In this document: piece by piece, positions 52,302 through 61,169 of the stretch | Numbering within the stretch: position 1 is the first letter of the stretch | Layout of the letters: every line of letters begins with the position of its first letter | Origin: Sphingobacterium sp. SGR-19 | GTDB taxonomy: Bacteria > Bacteroidota > Bacteroidia > Sphingobacteriales > Sphingobacteriaceae | Direction of reading: 5' to 3' | DNA length: 64,000 nucleotides | Assembly (NCBI RefSeq): GCF_011043555.1 | Contig: NZ_JAAKGS010000002.1 | Span: 62,001 to 126,000, forward strand | Position numbers and translations under genes: made by a program | The notes under the pieces: generated by a model | Seen by the model: only the letters and a program-made list of their open reading frames with translations | What the model was told of the DNA's origin: nothing | Databases searched by the model: none

Positions 52302-53414
52302 ATGGCATCGGTATTGGTAATTGCGGATGACTTGACAGGTGCTGCCGAAATAGGCGGTATAGCCTTGCGTTACGGATTGTCGGTAGAAATTGTGCATACG
52401 TTGGCGGCACCAATAACGAAAGATGTCCGGATTCTGAATACGAATACACGTTCTTTAAAAATAGAGGAATCCCTTGCACATTTGAAAACACTATTTTCCG
52501 ATGATCCACTATTGGAATGGGATTGGATATACCTGAAATTTGATTCAGCTCTTCGTGGACATATCAAGGAAGAAATCTCCTTTTATCGCAAGATATTCCA
52601 AAAAGGCAATGTCGTTTTTTGCCCTGTCAATCCCGCTTTGGGTCGGATCATTAAAGATGGTTTGTATTGGATAGACGGTAAGCCGATTGCAGAAACGGAT
52701 TTCGCTCGTGATCCCGAGTTTCCGATAGTGAAAAGTGAAGTATTGGAGATACTCGATGCCGATTCCTGGCAGTTAATAGACGGTGTAGAAATGCGGCCAA
52801 ACACACAGTCGCCGTATATCGTTGCCGCGGTCAAGGATGAGGAAGGTTTGCATAAGTGGGCTTCTACAGCGTCACCGTTTGGACTTTATGCGGGAGCAGC
52901 TGCTTTTTTTGACGCATTGTTGCGACAGCGAATAAAAAAGCAGTCTGTAACTGGAGGCTCGGAACCGCTGCTACAGCGTCCGGTTTTGTATGTGTGTGGT
53001 TCCAATCACGAAAATAGTATCAAACGTATTGCATCCGTTGACGCGGATAAAGTGGTATATTGGTCGCATATTGGGAAAGAAAGCGTAGTGGCAGACGATA
53101 TTCGCCGGAAAATGGATAAATACGGTGAAGTGGTGCTCGCAGTAGCTTCCACCGTATCTTATGATGCGCAGGTGGTGCGGGAGCATATCGCGCAGGTGCT
53201 CGCTATATTTTGTCAAAAATTTGTATTGCATGAGCTGATCATTGAGGGAGGTGCAACAGCTCGGGCAATATTGGAGGTATTGGGTATCGACACACTCCTG
53301 CCCGTATGGGAATATAGGCAAGGTGTGATTCGGAATCATGTGCCGAAAACAACATTAGTGGTGACGTTGAAACCGGGAAGTTATCCTTGGACAAAAAAAT
53401 TATGGGTGTTTTAA
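52302..53414 (+). CDS. DUF1537 four-carbon acid sugar kinase
   Basis: A 370-residue cytoplasmic kinase of the DUF1537 family, which phosphorylates four-carbon sugar acids such as D-threonate, L-threonate or D-erythronate. The N-terminus has 'VLVIADDLTGAAEIGGIALRYG' (substrate domain), followed by 'WIYLKFDSALRGHIKEE' and 'NPALGRIIKDGLYWIDGKPIAETDFARDPE'. The C-terminal nucleotide domain has 'LIIEGGATARAILEVLGIDTLLPVWEYRQGVI' and ends 'VVTLKPGSYPWTKKLW'. It is shorter than the typical ~420 residues. Next to PdxA this fits the known threonate route to dihydroxyacetone phosphate. It is followed by a symporter gene at 38 nt. Confidence 0.9.
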   Translation: MASVLVIADDLTGAAEIGGIALRYGLSVEIVHTLAAPITKDVRILNTNTRSLKIEESLAHLKTLFSDDPLLEWDWIYLKFDSALRGHIKEEISFYRKIFQKGNVVFCPVNPALGRIIKDGLYWIDGKPIAETDFARDPEFPIVKSEVLEILDADSWQLIDGVEMRPNTQSPYIVAAVKDEEGLHKWASTASPFGLYAGAAAFFDALLRQRIKKQSVTGGSEPLLQRPVLYVCGSNHENSIKRIASVDADKVVYWSHIGKESVVADDIRRKMDKYGEVVLAVASTVSYDAQVVREHIAQVLAIFCQKFVLHELIIEGGATARAILEVLGIDTLLPVWEYRQGVIRNHVPKTTLVVTLKPGSYPWTKKLWVF

Positions 53415-53452
53415 CCCGGTCGATGAACATCGAGTAATGATAGATAAACCTT

Positions 53453-55015
53453 ATGTTAAGCATATTTGATTACGGAATAATTATTGCCGTTTTATTGATT
53501 ACATTATATTTTGGACTTCGATATGCGAAAAATCAGAAGTCTACCGAAGCCTATTTTTCTGCTAAAGGGCGCGTTCCATCATGGGCGATAGGCATGTCGC
53601 TACTGGCGACTTTAATTAGTAGTGTTACTTTTTTAGGATATCCCGCCGAAGGCTACGCTAATAATTGGATACTACTGGTCCAAGGGCTTATGGTGCCTAT
53701 TGTACTGCTCGGTACGGTGTGGTTCATTGTGCCGCTCTATCGAAAAGTGATCGGATTGAGTACTTACGAGTATTTTGAAAAGCGTTTTGGCAATTTTGCA
53801 CGCTATTATAGTTCCATTGCATTTGTACTGCGTCAGTTCTCGGGTATGGGGACGGTATTGTATCTGCTTGCAGTTGCGTTATCGAGCATGACGAATATCA
53901 ACACGTACTGGATTATTCTCGTAGTGGGGAGCATCATTGTTATTGTCAACCTCCTCGGTGGTATTGAGGCGGTCATTTGGCTGGATGTATTTCAGGGATT
54001 CATGCTCTTCGCCAGCGGAATTCTCTGCATATTGGTTATTATTTTCTCCGTGAATGGTGGATTTCCGGAAGTGTGGCGTGTGGCATCGGAAAATGGACGA
54101 ACGGGATTTGGGCCGTACGATCTGGATTTTACACGACTGACTTTTGTAGTAATGGCCATCAACGGGATGTTTTATGCTATCCAAAAGTATGGGACGGACC
54201 AAACCGTTATCCAGCGGTACCTGACAGCACGTTCGGATAAGTCGGCTATACGTGCTTCATTAATGGGTATTTTGTTGACGGTACCGGTGTGGTCGCTCTT
54301 TATGTTTATCGGTACAGCCCTTTTCGTATACTACACCCAGCAACCACTTCCAGATGATATAGGCCCCAATAGTGTGTTCCCTTATTTTATCATGACACAG
54401 TTGCCGGTGGGCGTCGTAGGATTTATTTTGGCAGCGATGATTTCCGCGGCTATTTGTAGCCTTAGTGCCGATCTCAACTCCTTGGCAGCCGTAGGTATTG
54501 AAGATTATTACAAAAAATTGCGACCGGAGAAGGTAGATAATGAATATTTACGTGCTAGTCGTTGGATGGTCGCTATTGCGGGAGTCATTTCTATGGTGAT
54601 CGGTTTTATATATGTAGAGTTGGGTAGCGAAAGTATCCTCGGTATCATCTTTACGCTGTATGCGATATTTTCCGGAGGTATTGTAGGGGTTTTCTTATTG
54701 GGAATTTTTACCGAGCGAGCGAATCGACAAGGGATCAATATTGCGATTGTGGTATGTATTCTCTTTACGGCCTATGCATTTTTAACTAGTACAGAGATTG
54801 AATTTAGAGGAGAGTCGTTTATCCTGCTGGATCTCGGAGAGTTGAACTTTACACACAATAAAATGATGTTGGGGGTTTATAGCCATTTGGTTGTTATCGG
54901 TGTCGGCTATCTGGCTAGTTTGTTTTTTCCAAAACCCGAATTGGACTCCAATTTATACTATAAGGGATGGAAAAGAAACCGTAGACTTGACCGAGAAAGG
55001 GGAATAGAATCATGA
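53453..55015 (+). CDS. Sodium:solute symporter (SSS family)
   Basis: A 520-residue inner-membrane transporter with about thirteen predicted membrane helices, starting 'FDYGIIIAVLLITLYFGLRYA'. SSS family marks are 'STEAYFSAKGRVPSWAIGMSLLATLISSVTFLGYPAEGY', 'GGIEAVIWLDVFQGFMLFASGILCI', 'YGTDQTVIQRYLTAR' and 'FILAAMISAAICSLSADLNSLAAV'. Relatives (SglT, NanT-like SiaT) carry sugars or sugar acids with sodium. In Bacteroidota such carriers often sit in glycan operons and take monosaccharides from periplasm to cytoplasm. Here the likely cargo is the acidic or neutral monosaccharide feeding the aldolase cassette. Its last bases overlap the esterase start (ATGA). Confidence 0.92.
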   Translation: MLSIFDYGIIIAVLLITLYFGLRYAKNQKSTEAYFSAKGRVPSWAIGMSLLATLISSVTFLGYPAEGYANNWILLVQGLMVPIVLLGTVWFIVPLYRKVIGLSTYEYFEKRFGNFARYYSSIAFVLRQFSGMGTVLYLLAVALSSMTNINTYWIILVVGSIIVIVNLLGGIEAVIWLDVFQGFMLFASGILCILVIIFSVNGGFPEVWRVASENGRTGFGPYDLDFTRLTFVVMAINGMFYAIQKYGTDQTVIQRYLTARSDKSAIRASLMGILLTVPVWSLFMFIGTALFVYYTQQPLPDDIGPNSVFPYFIMTQLPVGVVGFILAAMISAAICSLSADLNSLAAVGIEDYYKKLRPEKVDNEYLRASRWMVAIAGVISMVIGFIYVELGSESILGIIFTLYAIFSGGIVGVFLLGIFTERANRQGINIAIVVCILFTAYAFLTSTEIEFRGESFILLDLGELNFTHNKMMLGVYSHLVVIGVGYLASLFFPKPELDSNLYYKGWKRNRRLDRERGIES

Positions 55016-56397
55016 CCAGAATTTTAGTTATTATATGGGGATGCTTATGCTGTTTTATCGATTTCAGTAGGGCACAAAATTCGGATGATAGATACCGGAT
55101 GCCGCTTGAGGATGTTATACATATCGTGGAAGACCGGTACAATATCCATATCAAATATGATCAAAAGCTCGTAGCGGGTAAATCGCTGAATTACGCCGCG
55201 TGGCGCTTCCGTGCAGATGTGGATGAGACGCTTCGAAATTTATTGGCTCCGTTGGATCTAAAAGTAAATAAAGAAGGGGTAGGTAAATACAAGCTCAAAG
55301 AATACGAATACTACCGATGGGAACCTCAGGATGGATGGGATTACCTCGACAAACTGGCTTCGCGATATCACGATAAAGACAGCTGGGAACAGCGGAAACA
55401 GCAGATTCGTCCGGATTTGTACAAAGCGTTGAAATTGTCTCCTATGCCGGCAGCGCCCCAATCGGTACCGTTGGTAACGAAAAAGCGGAAGTTTAAAAAC
55501 TATACCGTGGAGAATTTTGCTTTGGAGATCATGCCTGGCTTGTATGTTAACGGTTCCATATACAGACCCCTAAAACCAAAAGGGAAAATACCGTTGGTAT
55601 TGAGCCCGGACGGGCACTGGGGCGGTCATCGTTTCCGAGAGGATGCGCAGATTCGTTGCGCGATGACGGCACAGATGGGTGCAGTTGCGGTGAGTTACGA
55701 TCTCTTTGGCTGGGGCGAGTCCGGATTACAGTTTCAGTATAGTGACCATCGCAAGAGTTTATCATTGACTGTTCAAACACTGGGGGCAATACGCATACTA
55801 GATTGGATGCTACAAGATAGTCAAATCGATACGGCACGTGTAGGTATCTGTGGCGGTTCGGGTGGTGGCAGTCAGACGGTACTGATGACCGCGTTGGATG
55901 ATCGTATTACGTTGAGCATTCCGGTCGTTTCACTGTCTTCTTATTTCTATGGAGGATGCCCATGCGAGAGCGGGATGCCGATACATGCCAGTGCCGGTGG
56001 AACAAATAATGTTGAACTGGCCGCGATGGCAGCACCTCGGCCGCAGTTGGTCATCTCAGACGGCAAAGATTGGACGGCACACATGCCCCAACATGATTTC
56101 CCTTATCTTCAGAAAATATATGGCTATTACGGGAAAACCGAACTGGTGGAAAATGTCCACCTTCCGGATGATGGCCACGATTTTGGCTATTCTAAACGCA
56201 AACCCGTTTATGATTTTATCAGCAAGCATTTTGGCTTGGACACAAAAGGACTTAAAAATGCAGCAGGTGACTACGATGAGTCGGGCTGTGTGATAGAAGA
56301 AGAAAAGGCGTTGTATGCTTTTGGACCTAATGGGGAAAACCTGCCGTCCAACGCAATACAGGGCTATGAAAATTTAGAACAACTATTTAAAGATTAA
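55012..56397 (+). CDS. Exported STN-like domain fused to an alpha/beta-hydrolase esterase
   Basis: A 461-residue exported protein with an unusual fusion. After the signal ('IIWGCLCCFIDFSRAQN') residues about 28-95 read as an STN (secretin/TonB short N-terminal) domain: 'MPLEDVIHIVEDRYNIHIKYDQKL', 'WRFRADVDETLRNLLAPLDLKV'. From about 165 there is an alpha/beta-hydrolase of the acetylxylan-esterase/dienelactone-hydrolase group: 'PLVLSPDGHWGG', nucleophile Ser283 in 'VGICGGSGGGSQT', 'APRPQLVISDGKDWT' and His389 in 'HLPDDGHDFGYSKR'. RG-II and RG-I carry acetyl and methyl esters, so deacetylation or demethylation is a fair guess. The role of the STN part is unknown. ATGA overlap links it to the symporter. 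Confidence 0.82.
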   Translation: MTRILVIIWGCLCCFIDFSRAQNSDDRYRMPLEDVIHIVEDRYNIHIKYDQKLVAGKSLNYAAWRFRADVDETLRNLLAPLDLKVNKEGVGKYKLKEYEYYRWEPQDGWDYLDKLASRYHDKDSWEQRKQQIRPDLYKALKLSPMPAAPQSVPLVTKKRKFKNYTVENFALEIMPGLYVNGSIYRPLKPKGKIPLVLSPDGHWGGHRFREDAQIRCAMTAQMGAVAVSYDLFGWGESGLQFQYSDHRKSLSLTVQTLGAIRILDWMLQDSQIDTARVGICGGSGGGSQTVLMTALDDRITLSIPVVSLSSYFYGGCPCESGMPIHASAGGTNNVELAAMAAPRPQLVISDGKDWTAHMPQHDFPYLQKIYGYYGKTELVENVHLPDDGHDFGYSKRKPVYDFISKHFGLDTKGLKNAAGDYDESGCVIEEEKALYAFGPNGENLPSNAIQGYENLEQLFKD

Positions 56398-56400
56398 GAT

Positions 56401-57297
56401 ATGAAGCTATTAAATAGAAGAGAATTTATAGCGGCATCTGTTTTAGGCACAACCGCCTTGATATTGCCAAGATCAACTTGGGCGTTCGCTCGAAAAGAAG
56501 AACGTTACAAAGTCGCTGTCATTGATTTAATGATTTTGAAAAGACAGAAACTTGGAGCTGTTAAATTGACCAGTGAAATTGGTGCGGATGGTCTCGAGGT
56601 GGATATGGGTGGATTAGGCAATCGCGACACGTTTGACAACCAGTTTTTCGATGACGCATTTCGGACCAATTACCTCAACGAATTGAAGGAATATGGCATC
56701 GACGTAGCTTCGGTAGCGATGACCGGCTTTTACGCACAGTCTTTTGCAACGCGGCCCACATACAAACAAATGGTAGGTGATTGTCTGAAGACTTGCCAGT
56801 TGTTAGGTACCAAGATAGCCTTTTTGCCACTGGGGGTGCAGGGCGATTTAGTGCAAAATCCCGAACTGCGTCCGGCTATTGTCGAACGATTGAAGGAAGT
56901 GGGGAAAATGGCAAATAAAGCAGGTGTTATCGTTGGAATAGAAACGGCATTGGACGCCCGGGGCGAAGTGGAATTGTTGAAAGAAGTAGGCTCTAAAAAT
57001 ATCCAGATTTATTTCAACTTTTCTAACCCGCTAAAAGAAGGACGTGATTTAATTGAGGAGCTAAAGATTTTGGGCAAAAAGCGGATCTGCCAGATTCATT
57101 GTACGGATGAGGATGGCGTTTGGTTGGAGAATAATACCCGTTTAGATATGCCAAAGGTTAAAGAGACACTAGACAAAATGGGCTGGAAAGGCTGGCTGGT
57201 CATCGAACGTTCCCGGGACGCCAATTTATCACCACGCATGGTGAAAGAAAACTTTGGTGCAAATACCAGATACGTAAAATCTATTTTTCAAGGATAA
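56401..57297 (+). CDS. Tat-exported sugar phosphate isomerase/epimerase-family TIM barrel
   Basis: A 298-residue protein with a twin-arginine signal ('NRREFIAASVLGTTALILPRSTWAFA'), so it is exported folded, probably with its metal ion. The rest is an AP-endonuclease-2/xylose-isomerase-like TIM barrel: 'LTSEIGADGLEVDMGGLG', 'VIVGIETALDARGEVELL', 'RICQIHCTDEDGVW' and 'GWLVIERSRDA'. The Glu of 'GIETAL', the His of 'QIHCTDE' and the Glu of 'VIERSRD' are the usual metal ligands. Many Bacteroidota carbohydrate loci carry such exported epimerase-like proteins of unproven activity. It lies 3 nt after the esterase and overlaps the GH28 start in TAATG. Confidence 0.82.
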   Translation: MKLLNRREFIAASVLGTTALILPRSTWAFARKEERYKVAVIDLMILKRQKLGAVKLTSEIGADGLEVDMGGLGNRDTFDNQFFDDAFRTNYLNELKEYGIDVASVAMTGFYAQSFATRPTYKQMVGDCLKTCQLLGTKIAFLPLGVQGDLVQNPELRPAIVERLKEVGKMANKAGVIVGIETALDARGEVELLKEVGSKNIQIYFNFSNPLKEGRDLIEELKILGKKRICQIHCTDEDGVWLENNTRLDMPKVKETLDKMGWKGWLVIERSRDANLSPRMVKENFGANTRYVKSIFQG

Positions 57298-58790
57298 TGG
57301 TTCGTTGTCGTTTAAAAAGTAATAATTTGATGAAAGCATTATGGATGAGTGTGGTTGTGCTGTTGTGCGCAGCTTGCGGATCGGCTACAAAGCCCTTGCA
57401 AGAGCGACTGGATGCGGAGTTGCCACAATACGATGAGGTCGGTGTGGAGGTCATGCCCGAGGAGATTGCGCTGGTAGAGTCGCCTCACTTCGAATATAAT
57501 TTTAGGCGACCGACCTTTCCGGAACGAACAGATTCGTTGCGATCGGGTGCGACGGATATACAGGATCGTATCGACCAGCTGGCCACAGCCGGAGGGGGTA
57601 CACTCGTATTAACGGCTGGAGACTATAGTTCGGGAAGAGTCGAACTGAAATCGAACGTTAATCTGCATCTGGCAGAAGGTGCAGTCTTGACTTTTAGAAG
57701 TGAGATTGGAGACTTCCTTCCCGTAGTCTATACCCGAAATGAAGGCATAGAGTTGTATTCGCTCGGCGCATGTATCTATGCGCACAATGCCGAGAACATC
57801 GCCATAACGGGGAAAGGGAAATTGGTCGGTCCCGGTGAAGGCTCGGTGCGCGAACGTACCATGACCCACGAGGTGATAGAGAAAGTGGTCGATTTGGATA
57901 AGCCTATAGAGGATCGTATTTATGATGGTGAAACGGAACCCTTTATCTTTCCGCCAGCGTTGATTGCTCCAATCAGTTGTAAGGGCGTCTTTATTGAGGG
58001 AATTTCCTTAGAGCGCTCTGCTTTTTGGAACATCGTGCCTACTTTCTGTGAGAACGTGATTATTCGTGGGATACAGGTACACTCGAAAGGCATTCCCCGT
58101 GGTGATGGGATAGACATCGAGTCCTCGAAAAACGTATTGGTCGAGTATTGTAGCCTTTATACAGGTGACGATTGTATTGCGATAAAAGCGGGTAGAGGAT
58201 ACGATGGTCTTCGCGCGAATAGACCATCAGAAAATATTGTTGTACGTTACTGTTTAGCTGGCGAAGGGCACGGTGGTATCACTTTGGGCAGTGAAACAGC
58301 GGGTATGATCAAAAATCTATACGTTCACGATTGTGCTTTCGACGGAACCGACGTTGGCATACGTTTTAAGACTCGTCGTCCCCGTGGCGGTGGTGGGCAA
58401 AATATAGTCTTTGAAAATATCCGGATGAACGTCGTCCATTCCGCGTTGCGTTGGGATATGTTGGGAAGTTCACAACATGTGGGTGCGCAGGCCAGTCGTG
58501 ACTTCGCTGTGGAGGTCAATGCCTTAACACCTAAATTTTCGAATGTGACCATTAATAACGTGCTGATCGAATCGGCGGCGGACTGTATTAACGTAGAAGG
58601 TATTCCCGAATCGAGATTGGAAAATGTGAAGATTTCTAATATTCACGCTACAGGAAAGCGCTATTTGACGATTAGGGATGCGGAAAATTTTGTGATAAGA
58701 GACAGTGAAATACACTGCGAGGACTGTGTAATAGATAGTGTGCATGTAGCGGGTTTGGTACAGGAGAATGTAACGATCCTCACAAAGTAG
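57297..58790 (+). CDS. GH28-family polygalacturonase-type glycoside hydrolase
   Basis: A 497-residue lipoprotein (signal region 'ALWMSVVVLLCAACGS'; Cys 27 in this numbering). ATG 57297 overlaps the previous stop in TAATG; an internal ATG at 57330 is a second option and sits directly before the signal. The right-handed beta-helix has 'RGDGIDIES' (Asp273), 'YTGDDCIAIKAG' (Asp291, Asp292), 'EGHGGITLGSE' (His325) and 'GIRFKTRRPRGG', the complete GH28 catalytic set. It would hydrolyse galacturonic acid linkages in homogalacturonan, or in exo form trim GalA or rhamnogalacturonan ends. It is the last gene of the fifteen-gene run. Confidence 0.94.
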   Translation: MVRCRLKSNNLMKALWMSVVVLLCAACGSATKPLQERLDAELPQYDEVGVEVMPEEIALVESPHFEYNFRRPTFPERTDSLRSGATDIQDRIDQLATAGGGTLVLTAGDYSSGRVELKSNVNLHLAEGAVLTFRSEIGDFLPVVYTRNEGIELYSLGACIYAHNAENIAITGKGKLVGPGEGSVRERTMTHEVIEKVVDLDKPIEDRIYDGETEPFIFPPALIAPISCKGVFIEGISLERSAFWNIVPTFCENVIIRGIQVHSKGIPRGDGIDIESSKNVLVEYCSLYTGDDCIAIKAGRGYDGLRANRPSENIVVRYCLAGEGHGGITLGSETAGMIKNLYVHDCAFDGTDVGIRFKTRRPRGGGGQNIVFENIRMNVVHSALRWDMLGSSQHVGAQASRDFAVEVNALTPKFSNVTINNVLIESAADCINVEGIPESRLENVKISNIHATGKRYLTIRDAENFVIRDSEIHCEDCVIDSVHVAGLVQENVTILTK

Positions 58791-58944
58791 TAACTTGTTT
58801 TAACGGGTGCAATAGGACTCCTAAAACCTTATTTCAAGAAGTACTATTTTTAGAAGCTATTTTTATTTATTTGTTTTTTTCTTTGTTTATTTAGTTTTAT
58901 TTTCGATATTTAACTGTACAAAACGTGTAGATTGCGAAATAATT
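58791..58944. other. Intergenic region before the DeoR-led operon
   Basis: About 150 bp, very A/T rich with a pyrimidine run at 58861-58900. No T-tract hairpin is evident after GH28. A loose GTTTTA (58797-58802) / TAAAAC (58822-58827) repeat could be an operator half-site pair or a weak terminator. No exact TAnnTTTG box is found. It probably holds the promoter for the DeoR gene. Confidence 0.4.
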
Positions 58945-59712
58945 ATGCTACCAATACAACGAAGAGAAAAGATACTGGGTCTACTAAAAGAAGACGGAGC
59001 AGCAAAAGTCATTGATCTGGCAGGTCTTTTTAAGGTAACCGAAGCGACCATTCGTCAAGACCTCGAAAAACTGGAAAAAGAAGGTCTTATTTCGCGGGAT
59101 CATGGGGGAGCTTATCTGCGAAATATCGAAGATCAGGTTCGGAATTTTTCGCTTTCGCATCAAAACGAAAATATAGACAAAAAAGAGCAAATTGCCTTAA
59201 GATGTATAGAACTGATTGAAGACGGGGATACCATTATCTTGGATTCTGGTTCCACGACAACGGAGATTGCCCGTAAAATAAAAGGTCTGAAGAACCTAAC
59301 CGTTATCACGAATGCCTTGAATATTGCGCTCATGCTCGGTGCCGAGCCGGGCATAGAGGTGATTATGACCGGAGGAGAGTTTAAACCCCCAACCTTGTCG
59401 CTTACCGGACAAAAAGCAGCTGACTTTTTTAAAGGTATCAATGTGCAGAAGCTTTTTCTAGCGACAGCAGGGGTGTCCTTAAAAGCGGGACTGACCTATC
59501 CCAGTATCAGTGATATTGTGGTCAAAAAAGCAATGGTCGAAGCGGCCGAGCTAACTTATCTGGTCGCAGATTCTACCAAGATCGGGAAAACATCATTTGC
59601 CAGCCTTGGTGCTATGTCGCTTATCGATTTCCTGATTACAGATGCAGATATACAGGAAGCGCACAAAAACATGTTTAAAGATCACGAAATTGAGATCATT
59701 ATAGCGAATTGA
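58945..59712 (+). CDS. DeoR/GlpR-family transcriptional repressor
   Basis: A 255-residue cytoplasmic repressor. The N-terminal winged helix reads 'RREKILGLLKEDGAAKVIDLAGLFKVTEATIRQDLEKLEKEGLISRDHGGAYL'. The C-terminal effector domain has 'IILDSGSTTTEIARKI' and 'VITNALNIALML', with 'LFLATAGVSLKAGLTYPS' and 'YLVADSTKIGKTSFASLG', the sugar-phosphate pocket blocks of DeoR family members. Such repressors usually sense a phosphorylated sugar made by the pathway they control. Being first in the unit with the isomerase and transketolase, it is expected to control that unit and perhaps the large operon upstream. The inducer is unknown; apulose phosphate would fit the proposed pathway. Confidence 0.93.
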   Translation: MLPIQRREKILGLLKEDGAAKVIDLAGLFKVTEATIRQDLEKLEKEGLISRDHGGAYLRNIEDQVRNFSLSHQNENIDKKEQIALRCIELIEDGDTIILDSGSTTTEIARKIKGLKNLTVITNALNIALMLGAEPGIEVIMTGGEFKPPTLSLTGQKAADFFKGINVQKLFLATAGVSLKAGLTYPSISDIVVKKAMVEAAELTYLVADSTKIGKTSFASLGAMSLIDFLITDADIQEAHKNMFKDHEIEIIIAN

Positions 59713-59756
59713 GGAACGCTAGCATAAAAAGTAAATTAATAAAATAGAGAGAAGAA

Positions 59757-61169
59757 ATGAATACAGGAGTGCTAGGTGTTATTTTTGGGAACCGGGATTT
59801 TTTTCCTGACCATTTAGTTGGCACCGCAAGAAAAGAAGTGAAAAATGTGTTGGATAAGTTGGGATTAGTATATAGGATGTTGGAGGAGTCTGACACGAAG
59901 TTAGGTGGTGTAGAGACCTTTGCGGATGCCCAAAAATGTGCGAACCTGTTTAAGGCACACCGGGAAGAGATCATGGGGATCTTGGTCGTGTTGCCGAATT
60001 TTGGAGATGAAAGAGGGATGGCGGAAACCATCCGGTTGTCAGGACTAGATGTTCCCGTTCTTGTACAAGCTTACCCCGATGATCTGGATAAATTGGACGT
60101 TGCGCGTCGACGAGATGCATGGTGTGGCAAGATATCGGTTTGTAATAACTTATATCAGTACGGAATCAAGTATAGTTTGACCGATCAACACGTTATCCGG
60201 CCAGATGATGAAGGTTTTGCACAAGAACTGAAGGACTTTGCCGCCGTATGTCGTGTCGTCCGAGGGTTAAAAGGTATGCGGATTGGTGCGATCGGCGCCA
60301 GACCGGGTGGTTTTAATACCGTTCGATACAGTGAAAAAATACTACAAAGGAACGGCATCACGGTCGTAACGGCAGACCTTTCGGAAATTTTGGGACGCGC
60401 TAATCGCATTAAAGACGGAGATACCAAGGTGAAAGAACATATAGAAGCCATTACCAATTACGCGAAGCGGGGACTGACCCCCGAAGAGTCGCTGGTGCAG
60501 ATGGCGAAGTTGGATATCGTACTCAAAGAGTTCGTAGAAGAACATGCATTAGATGCTACCGCATTACAGTGTTGGACGTCTCTACAGCAAAACTACGGCT
60601 GCAATGTATGTACCTCTATGAGTATGATGAGTGAGAACATGTTGCCTAGTGCCTGCGAGGTAGATGTAACGGGCACTTTGACTATGTACGCTATGCAGTT
60701 GGCGTCCGGTACGCCAAGTGCTTTGGTGGATTGGAACAATAACTACGCCGACGATCCCAATAAAACGGTTTTGTTCCACTGTGGAAACTGGGCAAAGGCA
60801 TTCCTGCCGGAGATAGAAATTAGTAACGCACCCATTCTGGGCTCGTCGTTAGGTGTAGAAAATACATGGGGAGCATTGGACGGAAGGACACCGGCATCGC
60901 CCTTGACCTACGGACGGATCAGTACAGATGATGTGCAGGGTAAAATAAAAGTATACTTAGGTGAAGGAGAACTCACAGACGATGAGCTGAATACGTTTGG
61001 CAACCGGGCAGTTGCACAGATCCCCGATCTGCAGGGGCTTATGCAATATGTCTGTAGAAATGGTTTCGAGCATCACGTGGTCATGAATGCTTCGAAGACC
61101 GGCAAGATACTCGAAGAGGCGTTGGGTAACTACTTCTCCTGGGAAGTATATAATCATGATAACAAGTAA
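59757..61169 (+). CDS. L-fucose/L-arabinose isomerase-family protein
   Basis: A 470-residue cytoplasmic protein of the FucI/AraA isomerase fold, which converts aldoses to ketoses with a divalent metal. Visible are 'GAIGARPGGFNTVRYSEKILQRNGITVVTADLSEILGRA', 'CWTSLQQNYGCNVCTSMSMMSENMLPSACEVDVTGTLTMYAMQLASG' with the conserved acidic residues, and 'VLFHCGNWAKAF' with a conserved His. It is shorter than FucI (about 590) and closer to the shorter relatives found in many catabolic clusters. Substrate is not known. With the split transketolase and ABC uptake, an apiose-to-apulose isomerase is the favoured inference. Its stop overlaps the transketolase start in TAATG. Confidence 0.82.
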   Translation: MNTGVLGVIFGNRDFFPDHLVGTARKEVKNVLDKLGLVYRMLEESDTKLGGVETFADAQKCANLFKAHREEIMGILVVLPNFGDERGMAETIRLSGLDVPVLVQAYPDDLDKLDVARRRDAWCGKISVCNNLYQYGIKYSLTDQHVIRPDDEGFAQELKDFAAVCRVVRGLKGMRIGAIGARPGGFNTVRYSEKILQRNGITVVTADLSEILGRANRIKDGDTKVKEHIEAITNYAKRGLTPEESLVQMAKLDIVLKEFVEEHALDATALQCWTSLQQNYGCNVCTSMSMMSENMLPSACEVDVTGTLTMYAMQLASGTPSALVDWNNNYADDPNKTVLFHCGNWAKAFLPEIEISNAPILGSSLGVENTWGALDGRTPASPLTYGRISTDDVQGKIKVYLGEGELTDDELNTFGNRAVAQIPDLQGLMQYVCRNGFEHHVVMNASKTGKILEEALGNYFSWEVYNHDNK

